Below are positions 15,101-26,000 of a stretch of 64,000 nt of DNA, one piece after another (the first letter of the stretch is position 1; every line of letters begins with the position of its first letter). The position numbers and the translations under genes were made by a program. This DNA comes from Phoronis australis (lineage: Eukaryota > Phoronida > Phoronidae), in contig NMRA01000199.1 in NCBI GenBank assembly GCA_002633005.1, forward strand, positions 324,792 through 388,791. The letters are read 5' to 3'. Below the pieces are notes generated by a model. It was not told where the DNA came from. It saw only the letters and a program-made list of their open reading frames with translations, and searched no databases.

Positions 15101-16245
15101 GTAGCAAGAATTCCTTGAGAACTATTTTTGCTAAATCTTTTCGGCTATTACCCTGAACGAATATCATGCTCAAACTAAGAATCTCCTTAATGTCACGTGG
15201 CACGTTGTGCTCATGCTCAAAACGTTCAACTGTATCCTGTTAAAAAATTATAATTTTGCCTTTTCAGAATTCAAACGTCTAGACCACATGGATATCCCTG
15301 GTGTTGGAGACTACAAGTGTCCGTACACGATGGCAGCTAACGACTGCACTGTTTCAGTGTATGATCTTGAAGAAGCAGACTTAGTCTGTCTGAATGACCC
15401 ACAATGCCGTGGATTTGTGCTGTCACCAAAGAAAACGTGGACCGGTAAGAATCGCGATATAAGATGTCAGTGGACAACCAATACCTTGTTAAAATGCAAT
15501 CGTTTGTTTGTCTCCTGAAAAAAGCTTCTTGTCCGAACTTAAGCAGACTCGGGGACGTTAACTTCCAAAAAATGACCAGAAGCTATAGAGAATATGGACA
15601 AATATACTTTATACAGACATTTTAACTCCCAGTTGAGCAATATTTATGCAGTAAGTTGTGTGTAACACAGTTTTTGCTTTTGTAAACATTGAGTGTTTCT
15701 CGCACGATTCGGAGTTGAAACAAATATAAGAAATACTGTTCCACGCCATCAATGAACATGCAATATCTGTGACGTAAGTGAAGTATAAATGGATGCCCAT
15801 TTTTTATTGAGATAAACAATTTTAACCGATTTAAGGGAGTTATTTGAGCCCTAAACAAATTATGAAATTACAATCAGAAATATTCAAAGGCCATTTCAGT
15901 GCGAACGTTAAACAATTTAGTTTTGTTTATAAAGCTTGAGATTGTGTAATTCTAAATTGCTATTTGACAATTGTATATGTACTTTATAATCTTGACTTAT
16001 GGGCCCGATGCCTTTGTGAGTGAAACAATAATCTATTCAAAAATGAGTTCAGGATGTCTGTCATTGCTTATCAGTTGTTCAGTTCACCCTCAAGTCTTTT
16101 TAAGTCCGAACACGACTTCGAAGTCACCTTAAACAACTTGTCTTTATCGTGTTTAGGTCGCCGTTTGATACACCTGAAAAATAATGTGACATCGCCGGTG
16201 TGGAAAGCCGATACGACGCTTTACATCCGCCCTGCCAACAAGTGA
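8975..16245 (+). CDS. PKDCC: PKDCC/VLK secreted tyrosine kinase, C-terminal five exons (partial gene)
   Basis: PKDCC (vertebrate lonesome kinase) is a secretory-pathway tyrosine kinase that phosphorylates extracellular and lumenal proteins. Five exons are visible: 8975-9106, 13768-13976, 14601-14854, 15268-15444 and 16157-16245. Their intron phases (0, 2, 1, 1) join cleanly into 286 codons plus a TGA stop. The translation follows the family colinearly: TELGEPVD in the hinge region, SWEDR-like PWEDRLR, a catalytic-loop equivalent DFRRQQF, a metal-binding-loop equivalent TDVDD, a Cys-rich segment, FILPHGTPTKLRP, and a C-terminal Cys-containing domain ending TTLYIRPANK. The vertebrate protein is about 490 residues, so the missing part is the signal peptide and ATP-binding N-lobe, expected in an exon left of the window. 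The first intron (4.7 kb) contains a run of Ns. Homology is recognised from family knowledge; enzymatic activity is inferred. Confidence 0.9.
13646..13682. other. Assembly gap inside a TG microsatellite
   Basis: Thirty-seven Ns interrupt a (TG)n tract that runs from about 13626 to 13696. The gap lies in the first visible PKDCC intron, 86 bp before the next exon. The true repeat length is unknown. Confidence 0.95.
13768..13976 (+). CDS. PKDCC: PKDCC exon: catalytic loop and metal-binding loop
   Basis: This exon is 209 bases and ends in phase 2 at AATCAG|GTAAAT. It carries SDSPYGSL, the catalytic-loop equivalent DFRRQQFVLADG and the DFG-position equivalent TDVDD. It then has a Cys pair (EPSC, RQCEVF) and FTIR. 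The non-canonical DFRxxQF motif in place of HRD is characteristic of the VLK family. Confidence 0.9.
14601..14854 (+). CDS. PKDCC: PKDCC exon: distal kinase C-lobe
   Basis: The exon follows TTTTACAG and ends at ACAC|GTAAGT in phase 1. It encodes CVEGACENHNEKVNIFNAGR, then FILPHGTPTKLRPLVNEIV and a helical segment ending KAGNHLNRSTAG. These correspond in order to the vertebrate segments around GWCEGMNEKRNLYNAYRFF and YRSGQYLQNST. An NRST sequon is visible. Confidence 0.9.
15268..15444 (+). CDS. PKDCC: PKDCC exon: C-terminal Cys-rich domain
   Basis: This exon is 177 bases, entered in phase 1 and left in phase 1 at ACCG|GTAAGA. It contains DYKCPYTMAANDCTVSVYDL, then VCLNDPQCRGFVLSPKKTWT. The spaced cysteines match the secreted C-terminal domain of the family. 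Confidence 0.9.
16157..16245 (+). CDS. PKDCC: PKDCC terminal exon
   Basis: The exon follows GTGTTTAG. Codon joining with the previous exon gives TWTGRRLIHLK, then VTSPVWKADTTLY and a TGA stop. This aligns with the vertebrate end TWTGRQLVFFK ... TTYVKA. No AATAAA lies immediately downstream; the nearest clear one is at about 17362-17367. Confidence 0.88.
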
Positions 16246-16814
16246 AAATGCAGCTCATCCGTCGCCCAAAGAGTCAGTTAACTTAGGCTCGTCATCGGCG
16301 ATTTCGTACAAGCCACAGTGCCAGTCTAAAACATACTGGCGATGTTGATCGAAACAAACTCATTCTCTTGTCCTTGCCAGTCAGTTATAGACTTTTGTGC
16401 CAGGGATTTTATTCTGTTGCCAAATCCAGACTTGTCTTGTAGATCTGAGTTCTGAGTAACTACGTTGACAAAGAACTCGCTGGTGTAAATGCGTTGCAAT
16501 AGTATAAGTAACTTGCTCACCGCTTAGCAGTTAATCAGTTTATACCAGTCAAAATGCTGGAAAGTTATAGCTGAAAAAGACAGAATTTGGACGGGGCAGG
16601 TATTACAGGAAACGACTGCCGCCTTAACGCGGCATTGCTATTTCACAAACGTCAAAGAGGCCATGACATTAGATGAACGCCTAAAGTCTAAAGCGTGCCT
16701 CATTGATATGATTCAAGTTATAATCCAGGTGGAAAGGAAATGTTTATACACAATCCACGCTTCATGTGAAACGGCACATGGTGTTACACACGCACTTTTG
16801 TTTTATGTCATGAT

Positions 16815-16970
16815 GCATGGGCGGCGCACCATAGGGGGTTGGGGGGGGGCTATAGCCCCACTTTTTTCAGTGCTACGCCGCACATGGTCTATAGGCGGTG
16901 CACCACAGGGGGGCTGAGGGGCTTTAACCCCCCCTCCAATTTTTTCAGTGCTGCGTCGCCCATGTGATGT
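16815..16970. repeat. Two-copy GC-rich tandem repeat
   Basis: Two adjacent copies of roughly 75-80 bp each begin GGCGGYGCACCAYAGGGGG. Each continues through a G-rich then C-rich stretch and ends TTTTTTCAGTGCTRCGYCGC followed by CCATG or ACATG. The second copy carries an extra C-rich segment. The block is strikingly GC-rich against its AT-rich surroundings and has no gene-like content. The element family is not recognised. Confidence 0.6.
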
Positions 16971-19900
16971 AGGCAAAATGGAGAACACAGTTCGCTTACT
17001 TTGAAACTCATCGGTGTTCCTGGGCTTCCCATTCTTATTAAAATATTCATGTAGCTGGTTCTACTGGGCTCAGAGCACCATAAGGCATCGGGGGTCACCG
17101 TTGAATATAAAAGTTTACAGTATCTATGAGTAATGGCCTCTTCAACTCTTAACCATTATCACATGCAGAGCGCCGACATTTTAGGCTAAAACAGGGTTTT
17201 TGAAAACAGGGTGCTTTAGAGAAATTGTGAGTGAATACTGACAGACAGGGTAATACGTAAGTTTCACTGTTCTAGAAATAAGTATTAAGACAACTTAATT
17301 AGTTTATAAGTCATAAGGTTAAGACTTGTTATCCAGAGATGACCAGTACTGAGGCTTGTTTAATAAATGATGTGTTTTATTTATTTATATCACTAGTAAG
17401 TTGCCATTAACACTGACGGACCAATAACAATTCACATATGAAACACCAAAGCGGTGCAAGGATTCGACAAACTGGTCCATAAAATCTATATTTTCAGTTA
17501 ATTTCTGCTCTGTGTCATTGATACTCTTGCATGCTTGCAACTGCATGGGGTGTCATCCCTCTTTTCCGTGCAAAGATATAGAAGTACGTTCTCAACGTTC
17601 TTTTATTAACCCGACTTGTTTTAACATGGTTTTCAGCCACATGTAATTCCACTGTCAAGGCCGTCATAGTCGGGAAGCTACGAGCTGAGATTTCTACCCT
17701 AAAGTGAACCATAGCTGAGCCGAAAGCTCCCGCCAAGGCGTGGAAACACGGCAACGATTGAACCCAATTCTCGCCTTGATGACAGCTGTCAGCTCAGCTG
17801 GTGTTCACACGAGGCAGACAGCTCAACTCTTAGCTCTCCGTCAGCGTTGGCTTTAAGTATAATGAGTAGATTCGCAAGTTGCACTCAAGAGATGCGTTAA
17901 AGACATGACATCTGAGTTTGTAAATAGTTATTGTTATAAATAAAAATAAGTTTTAAGATGTTAATCTGTTTGGCATATTTTATTTGTGACTTTGTAAATG
18001 TGCACAGCGTGGGTAATGTGAAACGCACTCCGTCAGGGGAGCTAACTACATTCACTGACTCAGTCGCTCCTGCAAATACATGTAAGGGGCTCAAGAAAAA
18101 TTACAGTAAAGATGGGGGTTGGGAACCGATATCAGACCTATCAGCGTAGGTCCGAGGGCAGTCGGGAAAAGAAAAAAAAGGCGAAATACTGAGTCTGACA
18201 ATAACGTTTAACAGAACTTATGTCAATAACCGGTTCTGGGCATTTTTAATCATACGTACTTCGAAAAAAGCCCGAGAAAACTTCGTGCACAGATATTCCA
18301 AAGCACAGGTTTAGATTTTTAATTCAGAGATAGTAATTTTGAGGGAATACCTACTTAGCTGATGACCCTTCTTTTTTCCCGCTTTTGTATGATAGTGTCA
18401 GTTACTACTCAGTTCCTGCTTTTAAAGTGCCATATCTAGGGCCCCAGTGCTAGGAGAGGGTTGATCCATGGCCACCTGTTTTCGTGTTTTTATGCCCTTT
18501 CTCAGTCCCGTACGGGGTCCCACCAATGGAATCAATTGATTTCCCTTTCCTGTTTTTGTGACACTGTAAAACCTTTTTCGGTTACGGAGGTTAAGTATGT
18601 GGGTCACCCGTTCATTGATTTAACTGTAATTCTTTTCATGTTTTTTAAGCATATCGCCCTTCACATTAATTTTAAAACCCTATTTCAGACGGTATCCTTT
18701 CTTGAAGGGCAGCCCGGGCATTTTTCCTTCGTTCCTTAACTAAGTCGGTACTGTCGCTATTCAAGATGTGATACAATTTCAAATTGATTGAGACAACAGC
18801 AAAATATATTCCTGGCAAACAGATAAAACAATGTAAGTGTCAAAAACTGATTGGCCTTTGAACAATTTGAAGACGTCTGTGAGTTACACATATAAATCCA
18901 ATAATTGTATTTCTTTCGAAAACCATTATAAGAAAATGATTGTTTATGAAGAGAAAGTTGTTCGTAGCCGGAAACTCGCACGTGTCGATCAGACCGATTG
19001 GGATTTATGATGACAGCGTACCGGCAGTGTATATGTCCAACGGATTTTAAGGTGTTCAAAGCACATGCGCTTGCATTCATAAACAAAGATTGGAGTGTAA
19101 GCTGACTTCGTAAACTGTAACAGGGCACCTCTATAATGAAACAGAATTCATATTAACACAATCAATTTTGAAAAGTTCTCGGGAGAGGACCCCCCCCTCC
19201 TCCAAGTATCTGCGCGCGGGAATCCCGGAAACATTCCGTCCTTGCAGTAAATTACGGATTTGAAGAAGTCTCTTAACTAATTATGCTGTAGTTAACTCAA
19301 AATGCGTATAACTTTTTTTAGATTGTGTTGCAATGTGACGTCACTGCACAGCAATGTCCGATAGGTGGCAGCCACCAGCAACTACCCGTGCTTCAACAAG
19401 CCCCAAAGACAGTGTACCAGCACTCTTTCAAGATTAGCATCAAAACTTGTCGAACTTTCCCCAAACTGGACCCTAATAAAGTGATTTTTTTACCTTATGC
19501 CTCATTACAGCTCTTTGAAACAGACGACGGAAGTTTTCGAGACGATGTTCTGCGTGCTCAATTCTAAGGTGACAATATTTATCCTCGCATTAATTCTCTG
19601 GATTTCATAGGATTTTCTAACGTTACCTTCACCTTTATACCCCCTGAAGAATGATTTTGGGAGTATATCTTTTTGGCACCCTTAATAGGGATTTCACTAT
19701 GATATTCCCCTACGTTTGAATTTATAGCCTAAATGCGTGACGCGCGTGCATTACAGGCAGCCAGTGTGACATGATGTCTGTTACTTTTCTCGTGAAATTT
19801 TGCTGAAACCAAAGTACACTGTTTTTGGTGGCTGCCTCCGTAGGGTCAGTACGCCTATGGTGGAAGGTGCAAAATTGGCTACAACCAGATACGGAAGGGG

Positions 19901-20914
19901 TGGCGACAATGAAGATGAATCTCAAATTTGGGTCCACGGGGGGAGGCTACGTTTTTGGGAAGTCGAATTAGTTAGTGCCAACCCAACAATATTCACCTTC
20001 CTACGGGTCAGAATAGTTCCCTGGTGTAAGACGAAGAAGGAACTAGAGTGAGAGGATTTTCACTAAAACGACGATGTGGTGAACACCACGATTGTTTACT
20101 TTTTGGTTTTCATTTTTTAAGTTTTTTAAATTTCTTCGGTGACACAGCCGCCGAAAATGGTGGCAAGTACACCCAGGACTAAGTTTAGTGTGACTTCATT
20201 ACTGCGGACGTCTATTATTGCAAGTGCATACCATGAGCGAGGGTACGGTGAGAAGAGACAAAACTATTATGACCTCAGTAATAATTCACTAATTTCGAGA
20301 CCTGAAAGTTGGACTGATAAAGAACACAGTCAGATTCCAAAAGTGCCTGAATACATGAACCTTTTGAATGAAGAGTAACATAACGCACTGATTTACATAA
20401 TTTATTAAAAAAATAATCAGATAATAATGATTTATCAGCAAATTCAATAAAAATTCATGATGTGACATCACATATTTTAACATTCAACCAACAAACTTAA
20501 CAATAGAAAGCATTATGACATAAAACTGAATCACCCAAAAGAAAGAGACAATCAACAAACGTTACTTTATTGGAGTTTAAGCAAAGACAAAATGGGAGAA
20601 TTAATTAAAGCGATTCTCTATTGTCACTGAATGGCTGCCTGGAAACTTACCCCAAGAATTATAACAAGAGGTGTCAAAGGACCAAGTGTCCGCCTGCACT
20701 CAACGTCCCGCTCACACTTATTCCGACTAATTTGCCCTTACGGTCGAGACAGTGACGTGGCTAGTGGGGACGTTGCGCCCACAGCGGCACCGCGGTTTCC
20801 ACAAGTTCAAAACAAATTTGTACATCTTATGGGGAATTGTGTACGGAAAAAATTATTGAAGCATTGAACAACGACAAATGCTATTGCGTAATGTGAATGT
20901 GTGCCGTAAAGATC

Positions 20915-21130
20915 AAACGAGTGAGGTTTTGCGTAGGTAAACATTGAAGGGAATCAAGTGGTAGTAGAGGATTGGTTTTTAGGAAACCAGAAGGAGCGCA
21001 GAAGACATTTCTTTCTTGATTTTGCGACAACTGGAAGATTAAAGTATTTAAATTTCGGAAGGTCGTGGGCAAACATTTGATAATGCAGCTGTCATGGTAT
21101 GACATAGCGCTGGAATGTGAAAACGTATTC
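20915..21130 (+). pseudogene. Decayed hAT-like (DUF4371/TTF type) transposase fragment
   Basis: On the plus strand from 21061 the translation reads GRGQTFDNAAVM, then a stop, HSAGM, a stop, KRI. This resembles the RGQxYDNAxxMxGxHxGVQxRI motif of hAT-like transposases in the ZMYM/DUF4371 group. Upstream, pieces such as WFLG and FFLDFATTGR are compatible with the preceding conserved block but sit in other frames. Several stops and frame changes show it is dead. The match is short, so the family call is tentative. Confidence 0.4.
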
Positions 21131-22832
21131 CTAAAGTAGAGAGCTCTGCTGATTCCACACTGCAACAGCTACTCATGGAACTTGACAAATATACACCAGT
21201 ATGTGTGGCCATTTTTCCGTAGTATTTTTTTGTATCACACCGCAGGATATAGACAGTGACCACCGTCTCTAGCTGGCCCCAGTAGAGACGGAGCATCATG
21301 CACAGGAAGCATTTCGTGGAATAATGCCTCACACTGATTAAAGTCACGTTGTTATAAGTAGCTATTGTGCATAGAGGGATACCTTAGGAGGCAGTGGATG
21401 TCTTTAATTCCTTCCAACTGTAAAACATACTTCCCCTGCCAGTCATTTTTTCTCTTCAAGCAGTCCTTCGTTCAGTTGCCCAAATCGCAACTAGTCATTT
21501 TTTCACCGCATGCACTGCTCTTTATACCTATTAATACCACACCCGCCTATAGAAGCTTCACCTCTCTACCGGTGTCAGTTATATACCGTAGTCACTGTCT
21601 AGGCAGGATATTGTCATTTTTCTCCACATCAACATATGCTTGAGACATTTTGAACGAGACAACTACAAAGAAGTGTCAAGCGTCCAGCCGACAATAGGTG
21701 GAGCAACAGACTCGATGCTGGCGCACACCAACAACAGACTTATACATCTAGACAGATGTTCCAACAGGACTACCTGATCAGAACGTTCAAGAAGCAGCGT
21801 GAATTTGTGTGACCATAAAGTGACTTGTTATTGTATTGCATGAACATCGAGTAGTTAAGATTGACCAAATATTGTGATATAAATGTTAAATCTCAAAATC
21901 AATGTTACAGTTTTTTTTTCAAATTATAGTTTGGTTTAGATATTTCATTCAACTTTTGATTAAGTCGTAAAAATTACAGAAGTCACGTTGCCCTTTCTTT
22001 CTCAAGTAAGTCCAGTACAGATTTATAATTATTTCCTATATTCTATCTTCTTACATAGGCTGACAAGAATACAGCTTTTCGAAAACCATTTTGAAACCGG
22101 TGGGGGTCCCAGGTTTCGGATTCTCATTAACATAATTTGTGCAACCGGTTCTGCTCGTTTGCAAGCAAAATTAAAATAACATAATTGAAGTACCCACCAA
22201 ATAACAAATCAGCACTTGTCTCCTATAACATAAATAAATGTACATGCATGCACAGCCAATACTTACAGAAATCCATTCTAGGAACAGAGCAAATCATAAG
22301 ACAACCTACAGCAAGAGGGAGGAGCCGAAACGAAGCTTAGTACATGTCAAAACAGACACACAAGGTTAAATATGGGGGCCTCAGTTCCAAAGATAGCTTT
22401 TACTTCATGGATATTCAACATATTTTGTTTTTTGCAGTCATCTCGAATAAATAGATCAGGAGATGACAAGTATTGGTAGAGTGTGAACAAAAAAATTACA
22501 AAATGAAGGTTTGTCAATCACGACTCGTTTGACAAGAACTTCATCTATCATTCTCAAGGAACAATTTAGACAAACAAGCCCTCAGATTGGTTAAATCAAC
22601 AAATTCAGATGTAAAATACCAGGATGTAAACAAATGATGAATGACAATGGACATACTACTTCATAGATGCTATGCCCGCATTCCTCATTTTTGGGCATCT
22701 CAGCGTTGAACAACTTATCATGTTTTATAGACAGTCCTGGGGCTTGTCATTCTTGAATCATACCTTAAGAATGGTGGACATTACCCCGAAATATGTTTTT
22801 CTTCAAACCTCAAACAACCAGTAGAAAGGTTC

Positions 22833-22838
22833 TTTATT
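22833..22838 (-). terminator. CCS polyadenylation signal candidate
   Basis: AATAAA on the minus strand lies nine bases beyond the CCS stop codon (TTTATT on the plus strand). It is a correct hexamer but unusually close to the stop, so a more distal signal may also be used. Confidence 0.5.
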
Positions 22839-22846
22839 GCTTGTCT

Positions 22847-23018
22847 TCATAAATTACTCGTGGCCTGTGGCTCCACCTTCTGTTTGGCATACTGACCTCT
22901 GACCCCTCCTGCTACTGGCACATCACGCTCATCCCATATAGTGATGCCATCACACGCACATAATTTCTTTGTATTCTCAAATATCCCCGCTGATCTAGCA
23001 ATGATTCCACAAGCTAGC
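22847..23018 (-). CDS. CCS: CCS terminal exon: end of domain II and domain III
   Basis: The exon is entered in phase 2 after TTTTAG. It encodes LACGIIARSAGIFENTKK, then the CxC copper-transfer motif in LCACDG and TIWDERDVPVAGG, ending QATSNL before a TAG stop. The CxC motif is essential for copper insertion into SOD1 in characterised CCS proteins. Confidence 0.95.
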
Positions 23019-26000
23019 CTAAAAGTCAAAGTTCGCTGCTTTTATTGCGCATTTTTCTTCTTGACACGATTTTGAAGCAAGAATTTATGTCAGGGGACTA
23101 GAGATCACAGAAAACATTTCTGCTGAATCTATTACGCAATCTTAACATCAATCAAAGGCTTTACCAGATTCCATTATTTCTGCATTTTGAAATTTTCTGA
23201 AATTTTAAAATATTTAAATATTTAAATGACTGTGAATCAATGTAAATCTATGCGCTTCATAATACATGTACTATAACACCGTCTTCCTTCTCCTACCTTC
23301 TGTTAGCAGCATGAAGCACCATTGATCGTCCAATGATATCCCAGACTTTAATGTCAGCATTTGTCAGCCTAAACTCAAGCCTGCCCTTTGAGTCCACTTT
23401 CGTTGTCGTTAGCTCACCGATCGGCTGCAATATAATTCACAAGTCAAAAGTCAACCGAGATAAAAATCCACATTGAAAACTTCAAAAGGTGAATTTAAAA
23501 CACTATTAACTTTCTTCCAATTAATCTGTCTGAAAAAAACGAAACCAAAACTAGGAAAGTACATCAAAAAACTTGAAAACAGCATTCCATTTCATTGCGC
23601 ATTTGGAAGTGAAACCGTTTGAAAACTAAATGGGGTGGGCTTTAAGCTGAACACGGGCATTTACCTAAACGACTACGGTAATTAGTAGATATATCTTTAA
23701 TTGCAAAGTAGAAAAGAAACATACAGTTAAAAAGTAAGTTTAATTTGCCATATTCAGTACAGATCTAACAATTCACCTGATCAGTTCTCATCAGAAATGA
23801 ATGGCTTTCTCAATGCTCATACAACTACTCAGCTGCCTATAGGAACATGTTAACTGTCAAACACCAACTTTTGATTTAGACGTTCACTTACTGTTACAAA
23901 ATTGGTCTCACGTTATTCCTCAGTGAGATTAGAAATGATTTCTGGGCTTGATAACAACTAAAAATTCATTATAGCCCTTGAGCAGCTTATCAAGCTTGTC
24001 AAGACGGCTTAGTGTCAGTCACCGAAGCAGTTTGGACAACAAGGGAAATCCAAAATATTTTAGAGGAACCAGTTACAATTTAAATAAAGAATTATAATGC
24101 GATGATTTTGCTTTGGATTATAGCAAATATACCAGTCTTATAAAGAATTTTTTTAAACGTCAGGCTAGTGTTTCATAGATACAAAATCTCACCAAGGGAA
24201 TTTCGTGTGACCAAGTGCTTCGCTTGCAATACATGGGGATATCTCAAGAAGTTTTGCGAGTTCTTGATTTTCTCACATTGGGAATACGGTTCATAGTGGT
24301 TTAAACATCAATAGCAAAGGTTTTCATAGGAGCGGACACCAAAGGCTCAAGTTTTGTGAGATTTTTCCTCGAAACGCAACAGGTATTTAAAATCGGGTTT
24401 TAAAAGTGACCTGCATTACAGTATGCCCTTGTCAACCACCAGCAGCTATAAATTTACTAGTTACAAGTTTACAACTTCAATTACTTCACTTGTGAAATTA
24501 AAATGATTTATCAACCCACCTTTTTGGAGTCCGATCCTTCAGCAACACCGTTATAAACATCTCCACAACTGGAAGGTATTAAAGGCAAGAGGTGAAATTT
24601 TTCAAAATATAAAACGACTATGAACAGTATTTTGGACACTCGCTTGTCAAGTAAGAGATACATGATTAGAACATAATAGAATTCCAGTGGAACCCACTTA
24701 ATGTCATACTGGATAATGGAATATCTCAGTTATTGTACAGTCATAAAATGTCAAAAAAATGAACCACGTCAAATTAAACTCATGATTTTTCTAAAGATGC
24801 TTTTAGAATAACCAGCGAGTCATCATGTTTTAACCATCAATGAGTTTGTAATTGAAATAATCTTGAGATTTGTCTAAACCTGTACACAAATTCCCTTCAT
24901 TTGGGAAAAGCAAAATGCATCTTTGCTTGAGAAGAGACAAATTGTTCAATTGAGACTGTTCTAAGACAGAGACAACATACAAATTCATTTGCTCAAGGTA
25001 GCGGGCACCTTAACTATCACAATATTAACCTAAATATATACCTGTAACACCCCAGAGACACCATAGTAACCCCCATATATACCTGTAATACTCGAGAGAC
25101 ACCACAGTAACCCCCATATATACCTATAATACCCCAGAGACACCACAGTAACCCCCATATATACCTGTAACACCCCAGAGACACCACAGTAACCCCCATA
25201 TATACCTGTAATACCCCAGAGACACCACAGTAACCCCCATATATACCTGTAACACCTCAGAGACACCACAGTAACCCCTATATATACCTGTAACACCCCA
25301 GAGACACCACAGTAACACCCATATATACCTGTAACACCTCAGAGACACCACTCCCCCATATATACCTGTAACACCCCAGAGACATCACAGGAACCCCATA
25401 AATACCTGTAACACCCCAGAGACAGCACAGTAACTCCCATATATACCTGTAACACCCCAGAGACAGCACAGTAACTCCTATATATATACCTGTAACACCC
25501 CAGAGACACATCACCCAGCTGATGAATGTTGACTGTGACAGATTGCTGGTCAAGACCGTCCACTGTGCAGTCAACCACACAGGTGTTTTCATCCACTTGC
25601 ACAAAACGTGCCAGGCCGATGGTCGGGGCTGCCTCGGTGCCATCCCCAGAAATTTTGGCCACCGCAGCACCCAAATTCCTTGTAGCTGAAAGATTGCAAC
25701 GTTCATACCATTTGCCAATGACAGGGTTAGACTATATTCATTGTTTTCAAGAGTTGACAAGATCATCTTTCAAACAAATCATATCATGAGGCAGATGTAT
25801 GCGCATGTAATTAAGTTCACTTAACAATCTAGCATTGGTCAACTTCAAGAGTTTCATACAAGACTAATCGCATTCTTTAAAGATTTACTTTTGTTTCCAA
25901 GTGGAAGCCTGTAGAAGATCATTGAAGTTTACAACAAATAAAAGTCTAACTTAGAAGTTAAAATCAAACTAATCCCACGTGGATCCTCGAAATGTCCGAC

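Larger units (their letters stand above)
16246..22832. other. Convergent intergenic region between PKDCC and CCS
   Basis: The 3' ends of PKDCC (+) and CCS (-) face each other across about 6.6 kb. The near part is presumably PKDCC 3' UTR; an AATAAA lies at about 17362. Apart from a GC-rich tandem repeat at about 16815-16970 and a decayed transposase fragment near 20915-21130, no supportable gene was found. Several 60-80 codon open frames (for example at 19325-19567, 19800-20051 and 20139-20378, +) lack recognised similarity and convincing splice context. Confidence 0.5.

Noticed and set aside
25017-25766. Several overlapping minus-strand open frames across the 41-bp array
   Set aside because: They arise because the 41-bp unit lacks stops; beyond the CCS exon they are intron repeat, not separate genes.
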